Virus record (IMG/VR): IMGVR_UViG_3300040960_001342
Coordinates: 1 to 29,197 of that record
Length of the DNA: 29,197 nucleotides
Direction: 5' to 3' (one strand)
Source of the DNA: a virus
The notes below the pieces were generated by a model. It saw only the letters and a program-made list of their open reading frames with translations, made no database searches and was not told the origin of the DNA. Position 1 is the stretch's first letter; each line of letters begins with the position of its first letter. Positions 1 through 8,293 of this stretch are shown here, in pieces. A program made the position numbers and the translations under genes.

Positions 1-991
1 GTGTATCACCTATGTTTTTTAGATTATGAGTATAATAAACTGGTGTATCAAATACAACCCCATCATCACCATTTATAGTGTAAGTCTTTACATCTTCTGT
101 ACCAACTTTTCTCATACTTACAGATGCCTTACCTTCTAATATACAAAACCTTTCAATTCTTTTAGTATGGAAGTGATTTCCTCTAATATGTTTAGTATCT
201 GGTTTTGTAGTAGAATAAAATATTTGACCTGGTATTTTTGATATTACTAACTCTGATAATTTACCTCTATTATCTTCATTTAATTTTATAGGAAACAATC
301 TACAATCATCATCTACATATGACCTAAAAGTATTAAATAGATTTAAATCAAAATTACAATCAATGTAGGGTATTTTATTTTCTGTTAAATATTGCTTTCT
401 CCAAAGGATTAGTTTGTTATAAACATATTCTACGGGTACAATATCAGTATATTCAATTTCATCTCTTTCACCATTTATTACTTCTAATAACTGAATACAC
501 AAATCCTCTACATAAAGTAAGTTTACATTATCAGAGCTATATGTTACATCTTCACCTTTTATAATCTTATCACAAAATGTTGCAATAAATGAGTTGTAGT
601 TTGGTTTACAAAACGGGCCAAAAATATTTGGTAGCTTTACTGATTTAAAATCACCACCCCATTCCATAAAATTTTTAATGTTATCTCTTCTCCACTTACC
701 ATATAAATCATCTGAGTTTTCGTGGATTGATGATGTGTATATAATTTTAGGTTTATGGTTTATATCGTTTAATGCTTTTAACAAACTTAAAGTAGATTCT
801 CTATTATCAGAATAAAGTTTATCTAAATTACCTCTATTACGTTCTCGCATATGAACGATTACATCACATTTTTTAAGTTCTGTATGCGTTGGTTCTTTTG
901 ATAATCTAATTACATCAATATCTGATTTATAATTTAGATAAACCCATAAATGGTATCCCACAAATCCAACTCCGTTTATACCAACTACCAT
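1..991 (-). CDS. capF: CapF-like bifunctional nucleotide-sugar reductase, 3' end cut by window
   Basis: I translated this gene by hand; it starts at the ATG at 991-989 and runs off the window start after 330 codons. The N-terminus has a Rossmann nucleotide-binding turn (GINGVGFVG) and later short-chain dehydrogenase features (YTSSI, then a LPNIFGPFCKP segment). The C-terminal part is a cupin with the pattern RGNHFHTK..ERFCILEG, which matches the metal-binding cupin of CapF/WbjC/FnlB. In that family the cupin domain epimerises and the dehydrogenase domain reduces the keto sugar made by CapE, giving UDP-6-deoxy-L-talose-type HexNAc on the way to UDP-L-FucNAc. The ATG overlaps the capE stop by 7 bases, so the two are co-translated. 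The expected partner CapG (2-epimerase) would lie beyond the window. The domain order fits CapF well; exact stereochemistry is inferred. Confidence 0.85.
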   Translation of the reverse strand, partial: MVVGINGVGFVGYHLWVYLNYKSDIDVIRLSKEPTHTELKKCDVIVHMRERNRGNLDKLYSDNRESTLSLLKALNDINHKPKIIYTSSIHENSDDLYGKWRRDNIKNFMEWGGDFKSVKLPNIFGPFCKPNYNSFIATFCDKIIKGEDVTYSSDNVNLLYVEDLCIQLLEVINGERDEIEYTDIVPVEYVYNKLILWRKQYLTENKIPYIDCNFDLNLFNTFRSYVDDDCRLFPIKLNEDNRGKLSELVISKIPGQIFYSTTKPDTKHIRGNHFHTKRIERFCILEGKASVSMRKVGTEDVKTYTINGDDGVVFDTPVYYTHNLKNIGDT

Positions 992-1932
992 ACGTTATTT
1001 CTTTTTAAAAATTCAGTTGTATCTTTTGTTAAATGTAATGCTGAGTTGAATGGTTTGTGGTCGTAACTTTCATTTATTCTTTCATATCCAATTAGATAGT
1101 AATTATCATATTCTTTAGTACGTTGAAACTCAATCTCACTAATCATATCTTCATGTAGTTTTTCACCATCTTTTATTGGAACTTTATGAAAATCAATATT
1201 ATCTTTACCAAGTGATTTAGCTATTGCTTTTGCCAAATCAATAATCTTTAATGATTCTATTTTAGGGATTGCAATTTTACCATGTGAATCTTTGTGGAAG
1301 TATGCCCATTCAATTAAATCAATCGCCTGGTCTAATGTAAGTAAAAATCTAGTCATACCAAAATCTGTAATTGGTAATGATGTTGCACCATCTTTTATCT
1401 TTTTTGTAAATACTGGAATTATAGAACCCGTAGAGTTTAATACATTACCATACCTAGCCATTACCACTTTGATATCAGATTGTTGTTTTGCAAAGTTTAC
1501 ATACAATTGTTCGGCAATTGCCTTCGACATTCCATATACATTTACAGGTTTACACGCTTTATCAGTTGATATAAAAACCAATGTTTTTATTTTGTGATTA
1601 CATTCTTGTATTGCATCTATTAAATTCTGATGTCCTATAATATTTGTTTGTACGGATTCGTAACTATTATCTTGACATACCCAGACTGTTTTAACTGCAG
1701 CTGTATTGATAACAACAGTGGGTTTAAACTCATATAAGTTTCTTACTAAAGATGGTTTATCTTTAACATCACCTAACCGATATGTAACATTCGGATAATT
1801 TACTCGCATTGCCTCTTGTTTATGTTCACTACGAGATAATACCATAATTTCATTATCGTTATAGTATCTATCAGTTAACGTACTACCTAAAGCACCTGTA
1901 CCACCGATTACTAATATTCTTTCGTTTTTCAT
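985..1932 (-). CDS. capE: CapE/WbjB-like UDP-GlcNAc 4,6-dehydratase (5-inverting)
   Basis: A 315-residue extended short-chain dehydrogenase of the FlaA1/CapE polysaccharide-biosynthesis family. It shows the NAD(P)-binding turn GGTGALG (residues 10-16), an STDKA motif (122-126) and the catalytic Y133-x3-K137 (YGMSK). The stretch NTAAVKTV followed by SVQTNIIG is typical of the family. Family members dehydrate UDP-GlcNAc to a 4-keto-6-deoxy sugar; the CapE branch also inverts C5, and its product is the substrate of CapF. The assignment to CapE rather than PseB/FlaA1 rests mainly on the directly downstream capF, which overlaps it by 7 bases. Its own ATG overlaps the stop of the upstream HAD gene by 4 bases. 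Length is close to bacterial CapE (about 340). Cytosolic; product feeds a surface glycan or a glycan attached to a phage component. Confidence 0.85.
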   Translation of the reverse strand: MKNERILVIGGTGALGSTLTDRYYNDNEIMVLSRSEHKQEAMRVNYPNVTYRLGDVKDKPSLVRNLYEFKPTVVINTAAVKTVWVCQDNSYESVQTNIIGHQNLIDAIQECNHKIKTLVFISTDKACKPVNVYGMSKAIAEQLYVNFAKQQSDIKVVMARYGNVLNSTGSIIPVFTKKIKDGATSLPITDFGMTRFLLTLDQAIDLIEWAYFHKDSHGKIAIPKIESLKIIDLAKAIAKSLGKDNIDFHKVPIKDGEKLHEDMISEIEFQRTKEYDNYYLIGYERINESYDHKPFNSALHLTKDTTEFLKRNNVW

Positions 1933-2225
1933 ATCTCTTCTATTCGTTTTGTTTTATCACAAATTAATAAATCATATGATGGTTTTTCACCAACACTTAA
2001 ATGATGATACTTACACCCCCAATCATCTAATTGAGATTTCGTTAGTTCGTAATAATCTATACCACTATATGACCCCCTTGCAGTCCAATATGTAATTTCA
2101 TTTCCAGCATCATATAGTTTATTTATTTTATCTATATTTTCAATCAATGGTGTAGGATTCTTATAGCCCAATCTATCACCATTGTGAATGCATATTGTTT
2201 CATCTATATCTACAAATATTCTCAT
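1929..2225 (-). CDS. Small HAD-superfamily phosphatase of capsule-cluster type
   Basis: A compact 98-residue HAD-fold protein. The nucleophile motif is D6-I-D8-E-T10, the second motif is the Thr of YWTARG (T48), K81 is the likely motif III lysine, and the acidic motif IV is YDLLICD (D85/D90). There is no cap domain. Such mini-HAD proteins occur in capsule and LPS clusters next to nucleotidyl transferases and glycosyltransferases, where they are thought to remove a phosphate from a sugar phosphate or related intermediate. Substrate cannot be read from the sequence. It overlaps both neighbours by 4 bases (ATP-grasp upstream, capE downstream), so it belongs to the same translationally coupled sugar operon. 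Confidence 0.75.
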   Translation of the reverse strand: MRIFVDIDETICIHNGDRLGYKNPTPLIENIDKINKLYDAGNEITYWTARGSYSGIDYYELTKSQLDDWGCKYHHLSVGEKPSYDLLICDKTKRIEEI

Positions 2226-3142
2226 ACTACTATTTCATTAAAATATCTTACCACAGTTATTTCCTTTGGAGAATTAATATGCACATCTTTACCATTTACT
2301 ATTTGTAGTATTATTTCTACAAAGTTAACACCTGCTAATCTACTAAAATAAGTACCACCGCCTAATCGTGGGTTTACTTCTATAAATTTAGGATTTCCGT
2401 TTTCATCTTCTTTTAGCTGAATACATACTGGCCCTTTTATATTTAAATGGTGTGCCAAATCAGTACACATTTTTTCTATGGTCTTATTTATTATAACCTT
2501 ACCCTTTACAGAGATTCCGGCTTTAACTTGCAATCGTTCTCTTACAACACAACTTAATACGTTACAATCTAAATCAGATAATAAATCTACTGTATATTCT
2601 TTCCCTGGCAGATACGATTGAAATATATAATCTCCAGTTATTGATTCTAAATCACGATTTGATTTACATAAATGAATACCTCTACTACCACTCCCAACTT
2701 TTGGTTTGGCAATTACAGGTAAATTTAAATCATAACCATTTAAACTAGTCTTAGGAAGAACATCACTAAACTTAGAAACACAAAATTCATAAAACCTCAT
2801 TTTATTTTGGCAGTTCAGAATTGTATCGTAATCGGACATGAAAACCGAAATACCCATAGATTCTAATTCACTTTTATGTTTAGAAAAATGTTTAATATCA
2901 CTATCACCTGTTGGTAAAATTAAAGTAACTTTTTCTTTTTTGATAATATCAAACACAACATCCCAATATTCATCTGATTCTGAGTTTGGTACTGTGTAAC
3001 TCACATCTGATAATAACCCACCCACAGCTAACGGGTCTAAATCAATAGAAACAATACGGCATTTATAAGGTATACCCCTAATAGATTTAATTACACCCAC
3101 CGCAGCAGGGCCACCCGAACAAGTTAATAGTATCGTATTCAT
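2222..3142 (-). CDS. ATP-grasp ligase, carbamoyl-phosphate-synthase-like
   Basis: A 306-residue ATP-grasp enzyme. The N-terminal 100 residues form a Rossmann-like pre-ATP-grasp domain (TCSGGPAAVGVIKS, then LPTGDSD). The ATP-binding lysine segment is IAKPKVGSGSRG (144-155), the hinge is QSYLPGKEYTVD, and the metal-binding C-terminal motif is FIEVNPRLGGG (E255, N257). ATP-grasp ligases activate a carboxylate as acyl phosphate and join it to an amine or other nucleophile. In a sugar cluster this suggests amidation or amino-acylation of a sugar or carrier, but the substrate is unknown. The start overlaps the stop of the glycosyltransferase gene upstream, and the end overlaps the HAD gene by 4 bases. 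The superfamily call is firm; the reaction is not. Confidence 0.8.
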   Translation of the reverse strand: MNTILLTCSGGPAAVGVIKSIRGIPYKCRIVSIDLDPLAVGGLLSDVSYTVPNSESDEYWDVVFDIIKKEKVTLILPTGDSDIKHFSKHKSELESMGISVFMSDYDTILNCQNKMRFYEFCVSKFSDVLPKTSLNGYDLNLPVIAKPKVGSGSRGIHLCKSNRDLESITGDYIFQSYLPGKEYTVDLLSDLDCNVLSCVVRERLQVKAGISVKGKVIINKTIEKMCTDLAHHLNIKGPVCIQLKEDENGNPKFIEVNPRLGGGTYFSRLAGVNFVEIILQIVNGKDVHINSPKEITVVRYFNEIVV

Positions 3143-4068
3143 TATGTAAGATATATTATTTTATCAACAAAATTACCAGTCTTAAACGGGTCTTTTCTTG
3201 GTTTACCATTTAATCTCTCACCATGTAGAGGTCCATAGAATTTATTACCTAATACAAACGTATCTGAATACTTAGCGCACCATAAAGTCATACCACTTTC
3301 ATTACCAACATTTACTATAGCGTTACAACGAAGATACATTTGTTGTCTGATGTTAAGATTCATTGGTTTTACTGATGTATAATTTTTTATAAAATTCAAA
3401 TTAGTTTCTTCAATTGGAGCTTCTCCATAATAAAACCAATGGATATCACCATATTCTTTTATTTTATCTACCAACAAGTGAGTATCTGCGGTTGACCCAT
3501 ATGTTGATGATACACCAATATACCCATAATTTTTGATATTTCCAAGCAATTCTTTACCAAAATTACTTTCTTCTTCGGAAAAGTATATATCTGGCGTTGT
3601 ATCTGATAATTCTTCATTATTAAATTGCCAAAACTTCATCATTTGTGTTGTTAATGGAATCTTTGAATTTTCAGAATCAAATATCCTATAATGGTCGTGG
3701 AAAACCTCACCATCCACATAATCCACAAACTCATCTACATATGGGTTGTTTTTAAAAATATCTTCAGTAACTTTAGTAGCATCATATAAACCATACCCCC
3801 AATTCTGCATCATATCACCAAAGATATCTTTTAACATTTTAGAAGATGGTACATATACTTTACAATTTGGATATTTTGATTTTAGTATTCTTGGTATGCC
3901 TGATATGATACACCAATCTCCAATACCATGACAGGTTCTCATAACTAAGAACTCACCAGCTTCTAAGTATTCATCAGGTATATACATTGGATTTTTTTTA
4001 TCAAACCCAACTAAATCTACTTCACCTGCGCTACTTAATTTGTTACTATTAATTCTAAAAAAATGCAT
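3142..4068 (-). CDS. GT9/heptosyltransferase-like glycosyltransferase
   Basis: A 308-residue protein with a GT-B-type start: a strand followed by GIGDWCIISGIPRILKSKYP-like residues (48-67). This matches the G-x-G-D-x4-P/R-x-L signature of family 9 glycosyltransferases (ADP-heptose:LPS heptosyltransferases). The second half has a strand-rich Rossmann segment (YGYIGVSSTYGS, then DIHWFYYG) and a nucleotide-sugar-site-like stretch VNVGNESGMTLWCAKYSD. In family 9 the equivalent region, a Gly- and Ser-rich loop before a helix, binds the nucleotide sugar. The family is normally involved in LPS core synthesis. Here it sits inside a phage sugar operon, with 1 base between it and the fusion gene upstream. 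Donor and acceptor are unknown. Confidence 0.7.
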   Translation of the reverse strand: MHFFRINSNKLSSAGEVDLVGFDKKNPMYIPDEYLEAGEFLVMRTCHGIGDWCIISGIPRILKSKYPNCKVYVPSSKMLKDIFGDMMQNWGYGLYDATKVTEDIFKNNPYVDEFVDYVDGEVFHDHYRIFDSENSKIPLTTQMMKFWQFNNEELSDTTPDIYFSEEESNFGKELLGNIKNYGYIGVSSTYGSTADTHLLVDKIKEYGDIHWFYYGEAPIEETNLNFIKNYTSVKPMNLNIRQQMYLRCNAIVNVGNESGMTLWCAKYSDTFVLGNKFYGPLHGERLNGKPRKDPFKTGNFVDKIIYLT

Positions 4069-4069
4069 A

Positions 4070-5812
4070 TTAGCTCTTTTTTATATAATTGCACAACTCA
4101 TTTGCAGTATCAACTGCGGTTGATATTTTACCTGAAAATATTAGATATTTACTTTTAGATTCTTTATCAACTATACTAGGTCTTGCATCATCATAATCTC
4201 TATTAGATAATACAGTTCTGATTGTAAACATAGAACCAATGTGTTCTACACCATCAACATTCGTAAAAAACTTACTTAACGTTTCTTTAAATTTACTCCA
4301 TTTTGTAATTGATGGATTTTTTACAATACCTTTATTTAATAACCCTTCTAACTTTTTAGGTATCTCAGGCATCTTACCTGTATTTGTGTAATGGATTGCA
4401 TGAACTACATTACCAACAACATGATACTCGGTATCAGAATATGGGTCTATACACATAAATGGGCCATCCATAATTACAATACCCATCCCCTTATATTTTT
4501 CAGGCAACTTAATCAATGGTTTTTCACAAATCTCAAATTGATAATCTGATTGTTTCTCTGAATTCTGATTTAAATTAGAATATGTTGCATTTACTACATA
4601 ATCATAATCCAACTCATCTATTCGTTTGAATTCTTGATTATACAATATTTTTATGTTAGAATCATTCAATCTAGCTTTACACATATCATATAACTTTTTA
4701 GGGTCAAACAACCCCTCATCAACTTTATATAACTTTTCTATATGTGTATCTACTAGCAAATCACTCACAACTTCTTCATAGTTCAAACCCACATTATCCA
4801 TAAAAGATTCATAATCATTTGATGTTACTTTTGAACCAAATGATGCAATTGCATAATGTTGATTTGATGATTCTAATTCACATGGATATTCTTCCAAAAA
4901 TGTTTCAGTACCATGTTTCGCAGATACAGCAGTATCAACACTTCTTGGATAATGATATCCCCTATGTAATCTATATTGGTTTATAGAACTCGCGTTTTGT
5001 AAAATATCATTATTCTTTTCAAATAGTGTTACATCAAAGTCATCATCCAATTTAAGTGCTGATGTAACTCCAAAAATACCCGCTCCAATAACAGCTACTT
5101 TTGGTTTATGTTCATTCAACCTATCCAATATAGAATTTACATCTAATGCCATTTGGTTGTTTGATTCAAATGATACTTTACCATCAAATACCTGATGAAA
5201 CATCGATGTTAGTAAATTTAGATTTGTTTTAAAATCAAAAGTATATCCACCACCAAATGCTTGTTTAGTTTTCTTTTTACTAACTCTATCATAGTAGAAT
5301 TCAGTATCACCAATACTAAACTCCTTTTCATTTACTCTATTAGTTTTAATATGAATATCACCTGATAAATCATATCCTAAGTGTAGTGCTATATATAAAT
5401 CGTGATACGATAAATTATTAAAAATATTATCGTTAAACGAGCCATACTTTCTCCACTCAAATCTAAGAACTTTAGGGTCATATTGTGCAATCCACCTTAA
5501 TGTTGGATGATACAAAAACACATCATCAACATATAATTTTACATTGTGTTTTTTTGATAAATCTACTAACTCTTTAGATTGTTCATATGTTGGAGTCATT
5601 GGTTTTTCAATAAAAACATTTATACCCCTTTGAATAAAATCTTTTGCTAATTGATAGTGAGATTCGGTTGAAGATGCAACGACTACCCAATCGATATCAT
5701 ATGTAATATCCATTTCCCTACCAGTGAAGAATTTAATATCACAAAATGATTGAAGTGTTGAGTGTATTTTTTTACCAAAATACCCCTTACCAATTATACC
5801 TACTTTATACAT
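4070..5812 (-). CDS. Gfo/Idh/MocA oxidoreductase fused to FAD-dependent (DAO-type) oxidoreductase
   Basis: A 580-residue two-domain protein. Residues 1 to about 225 are a Gfo/Idh/MocA dehydrogenase: dinucleotide turn VGIIGKGYFG (4-13), the family EKP motif (69-71), and SYHDLYIA (135-142) holding the usual catalytic H/D region. A second nucleotide-binding turn, VIGAGIFGVTSA (241-252), ends in an acidic strand (LFEK), opening an FAD-binding DAO-fold domain to residue 580. The two families separately oxidise or reduce sugars (NAD(P)) and amines or hydroxy acids (FAD). A single chain could carry two consecutive steps on one sugar substrate. No frameshift or stop separates the parts. Neighbours are a GT2 upstream (3-base gap) and the GT9-like gene downstream. 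The sugar substrate is inferred only from context. Confidence 0.8.
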   Translation of the reverse strand: MYKVGIIGKGYFGKKIHSTLQSFCDIKFFTGREMDITYDIDWVVVASSTESHYQLAKDFIQRGINVFIEKPMTPTYEQSKELVDLSKKHNVKLYVDDVFLYHPTLRWIAQYDPKVLRFEWRKYGSFNDNIFNNLSYHDLYIALHLGYDLSGDIHIKTNRVNEKEFSIGDTEFYYDRVSKKKTKQAFGGGYTFDFKTNLNLLTSMFHQVFDGKVSFESNNQMALDVNSILDRLNEHKPKVAVIGAGIFGVTSALKLDDDFDVTLFEKNNDILQNASSINQYRLHRGYHYPRSVDTAVSAKHGTETFLEEYPCELESSNQHYAIASFGSKVTSNDYESFMDNVGLNYEEVVSDLLVDTHIEKLYKVDEGLFDPKKLYDMCKARLNDSNIKILYNQEFKRIDELDYDYVVNATYSNLNQNSEKQSDYQFEICEKPLIKLPEKYKGMGIVIMDGPFMCIDPYSDTEYHVVGNVVHAIHYTNTGKMPEIPKKLEGLLNKGIVKNPSITKWSKFKETLSKFFTNVDGVEHIGSMFTIRTVLSNRDYDDARPSIVDKESKSKYLIFSGKISTAVDTANELCNYIKKS

Positions 5813-5815
5813 AAC

Positions 5816-6436
5816 TTATAACGTATCGTAATACTCGTTTTGTTTTTCTTGTCTTTCGATTGTTTTTGGATGATGTAGTGCTAACTCTTCTTGAAGTGGT
5901 AAATGTGATATGGTTTTGAATCCATCTAATTGTTCGTGCACTTTATTAATCCATTTGATATTATCTGAGTTTTTATACAATCTCCATTGCATATCCGGCC
6001 AGTTTACCCAACCATCTGAATTTACGTTCCAACCCCACTTTTGAATATGCTCATCAGTAAGTCCTGCGACCGTATTTACTCTTGGAACTAAGATTACATC
6101 TACATCATTCAATTCTAATATACCATGTATATTTTCCATCAACCCAATATCGGGTAGTTCATCTGCATCAATCTGAAAAATGTAATCACCACTACACAAT
6201 GAATTTAGTTTATTTTTCATATTACCAAAATGGCCATCGAATTCATTTGGATACCATTGGAACTCTGCGTTTACAGAATGACTTCTTAGGTACTCTTCTA
6301 CTGCTTTACTACCATTTTTTGAATCAAATATTATTACAATCTCATCATTAGATTGTTTGTGTTTTAATAAAAATGATACTAATCTTTGAATTTCTACGTG
6401 TTCATTACAAACTGGAATTGCGTAACTAATCTTCAT
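5816..6436 (-). CDS. Family 2 glycosyltransferase (GT-A)
   Basis: A 206-residue GT2-type transferase. The N-terminus is ISYAIPVCNE, as in most GT2 enzymes, and the metal/nucleotide-binding DxD is in FQIDADELPD (D90, D92). A later WRLYKN segment and the C-terminal LHHPKT fit the acceptor half. It is shorter than typical cellular GT2 enzymes (250-350), as is common for phage and capsule variants without a membrane anchor. It should transfer a sugar from a nucleotide donor in the cytosol. It begins directly after the hypothetical gene upstream (1-base gap) and is followed by the oxidoreductase fusion. Donor unknown. Confidence 0.8.
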   Translation of the reverse strand: MKISYAIPVCNEHVEIQRLVSFLLKHKQSNDEIVIIFDSKNGSKAVEEYLRSHSVNAEFQWYPNEFDGHFGNMKNKLNSLCSGDYIFQIDADELPDIGLMENIHGILELNDVDVILVPRVNTVAGLTDEHIQKWGWNVNSDGWVNWPDMQWRLYKNSDNIKWINKVHEQLDGFKTISHLPLQEELALHHPKTIERQEKQNEYYDTL

Positions 6437-6437
6437 T

Positions 6438-6953
6438 TTACTTTACTTTGTTTTGTTCTTGCTGCTCTCGTTCTCTTGCTTCAGCCTCTAATTGTTTTCT
6501 ACGTTCATCTGCAGATGGAATCTTATCAAATTTACCCCAATCATAGTTTACTGCCTGAACTGATTTAATATCCAATAGATTGAATGTACGATACGCAGCC
6601 TTCAGTTGTTTTTCGGTTTTAATCTCTGATGTATAAAACACCTTAGATGCTTCATTGATTTGAATTTTAGCCAAATCTAATCGTTTAACCTTTGAAGATT
6701 TTGATATCACCTCATTATAGATTTCTGCTATTTCTAATAATTTACCAGGAGATACTGCATCTAAGGATAACCCATGTAACTTACCTTCAATTGTATTAGG
6801 CCATTTTGGCTGTAGTACAAATACGAGATACAACTTTGTACCTGTATCTTTTTTGTACTTAATTTTAACCACCATACCCCGCTCCATCTTACTTTTCGTA
6901 ATTGGAGTGGGGTCTGATGTTTTTCTTAGATGTGTATTGTAGTATCCTGGCAT
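6438..6953 (-). CDS. Conserved-looking hypothetical phage protein, possible SH3-like barrel
   Basis: A 171-residue protein I do not recognise with certainty. The middle (about 27-65) is rich in beta strands: GMVVKIKYKK, then KLYLVFVLQPKWP, then GKLHGLSLD. This pattern resembles small SH3-like barrels that open many phage structural and nucleic-acid proteins. The last 30 residues are highly charged (ADERRKQLEAEAREREQQEQ), suggesting an exposed helix or coiled coil. There is no signal peptide or membrane segment. It lies between two sugar-transfer genes, overlapping the GT4 stop by 1 base, so it is co-expressed with them. It could be a structural protein that is glycosylated, a helper of the transferases, or unrelated cargo; nothing in the sequence decides this. 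Confidence 0.6.
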   Translation of the reverse strand: MPGYYNTHLRKTSDPTPITKSKMERGMVVKIKYKKDTGTKLYLVFVLQPKWPNTIEGKLHGLSLDAVSPGKLLEIAEIYNEVISKSSKVKRLDLAKIQINEASKVFYTSEIKTEKQLKAAYRTFNLLDIKSVQAVNYDWGKFDKIPSADERRKQLEAEAREREQQEQNKVK

Positions 6954-8293
6954 TACTTAACCTTTTTTAATTTAGGTAATTTAACCTCAGGTTTCTCTTC
7001 TTTATTAACCTTCTTTAACTTTGGTAGTTTTAAACCAACCTGTTGTGGTTGTTCTTTGATATCCATCGTACTCTCATCAAACAATACACCAATACGTTCT
7101 ATCATTTTATCAAATGAGAAGTTATCTTTACTATACTTACGATGTTTACGAGATTTCTCTAAATACTTTTTATAGTTATCTACCATATCTCTCATAATAG
7201 AACCACCTTGATTGTAATCTGCAGTAAACCACTCACCCTCTTTTACTAAGAATTTATCTGCTGCTGATTTGTGAACCTTTTCCAACTTACCATTAATAAC
7301 TGAAACGTATTCTGGATTAATGAAATCCATATGTCCACTCCACCCACTAACAATCATTGGTTTACCACTAATAGTTGCTTCCAATAAAGGTCTACCAAAA
7401 CCTTCACCTCTTGTAAATGATACATGAGCCTTAACCTTTGGGTGATTATATAATGCGTTCATCTCCCAATCACTTAAATCTGAATGTAGTAAGTAAATAT
7501 TAGGTAACATTTTACCACCCACACTATCTTTTATTTGTTCGATGATTTTTCTCAACTTAACTCTATCTACTAATGATGTAGAACCTGCTGATGTTTTAAG
7601 AATTAGGGCTGGTTGTTTTTTCTTATTTTTAAATGCTTGTAAAAATGTCCAAATTAAACCACTCACATTTTTTCTATCTTGTTGAAAATCCCCCTTTAAC
7701 CAATGTCCCACAAATAAGAACGCAAAATCTTCGTTTATATTTCTTAGTACGTTATTAATACGTTCTTCAGATGGTGCTTTCTCATTATATACTTCTAAAT
7801 CAATACCCTCAAATAGAACCTCAACTGGTACATTACATTTCAGTTGGCCCATTAATTGATTTGTTTTCTCATCCTTCTTATCATATACAGAACTCATAAT
7901 CACTTGCTTTGTAAATTCAGATGATACCAATACCTTATTCATACGATTGATACCTTCTAAACACTCAGGTGGCATAATTGTAGTTTCTACACCAGCAGTT
8001 AAGCCAATACTGTACTTACCAACCGGCTGAAACTCATTAGGTACTGTGATTTGAATCCACACATCTGGTTGAGTTTCCATCTTCTCAGTAATGATTCTAC
8101 TTAACAAATCATCATCTTCATCTTCTTTGAGAGCATCCATAGCCGTCTGTCCCCATCTCTGAGAAAGGATTCGGATATCCCAATTTGGTTTTGATTCAAT
8201 CAAACCTCTTACAAAATCCCTACTTCGTGCACCATATCCACTTCGAGTTGAGATAGGACAACTCACTACACATAATTTTTTTATATCTTCCAT
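6953..8293 (-). CDS. Family 4-type (GT-B) glycosyltransferase with Lys-rich repeat tail
   Basis: A 446-residue GT-B enzyme. It starts with CVVSCPISTRSGYGARSRDF, a donor-side glycine-rich loop typical of GT4 proteins. The C-terminal half has the E-x7-E region in SFTRGEGFGRPLLEATISGK (the two glutamates bracket the donor site), followed by PMIVSGWSGHMDFI. The last 30 residues carry two copies of LPKLKKV separated by an acidic linker, a basic tail not needed for GT-B catalysis. The start overlaps the end of the upstream GT4 gene by 13 bases, so two GT4 enzymes are made together. It likely adds a sugar to a glycan or protein in the cytosol. Donor and acceptor unknown. Confidence 0.85.
   Translation of the reverse strand: MEDIKKLCVVSCPISTRSGYGARSRDFVRGLIESKPNWDIRILSQRWGQTAMDALKEDEDDDLLSRIITEKMETQPDVWIQITVPNEFQPVGKYSIGLTAGVETTIMPPECLEGINRMNKVLVSSEFTKQVIMSSVYDKKDEKTNQLMGQLKCNVPVEVLFEGIDLEVYNEKAPSEERINNVLRNINEDFAFLFVGHWLKGDFQQDRKNVSGLIWTFLQAFKNKKKQPALILKTSAGSTSLVDRVKLRKIIEQIKDSVGGKMLPNIYLLHSDLSDWEMNALYNHPKVKAHVSFTRGEGFGRPLLEATISGKPMIVSGWSGHMDFINPEYVSVINGKLEKVHKSAADKFLVKEGEWFTADYNQGGSIMRDMVDNYKKYLEKSRKHRKYSKDNFSFDKMIERIGVLFDESTMDIKEQPQQVGLKLPKLKKVNKEEKPEVKLPKLKKVK

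Noticed and set aside
1292-1597. Plus-strand open frames such as this one, and others opposite the capsule, polymerase, reductase and helicase genes
   Set aside because: They lie entirely antisense to genes with clear family motifs, have no promoter or recognisable domain, and their composition mirrors the opposite strand.
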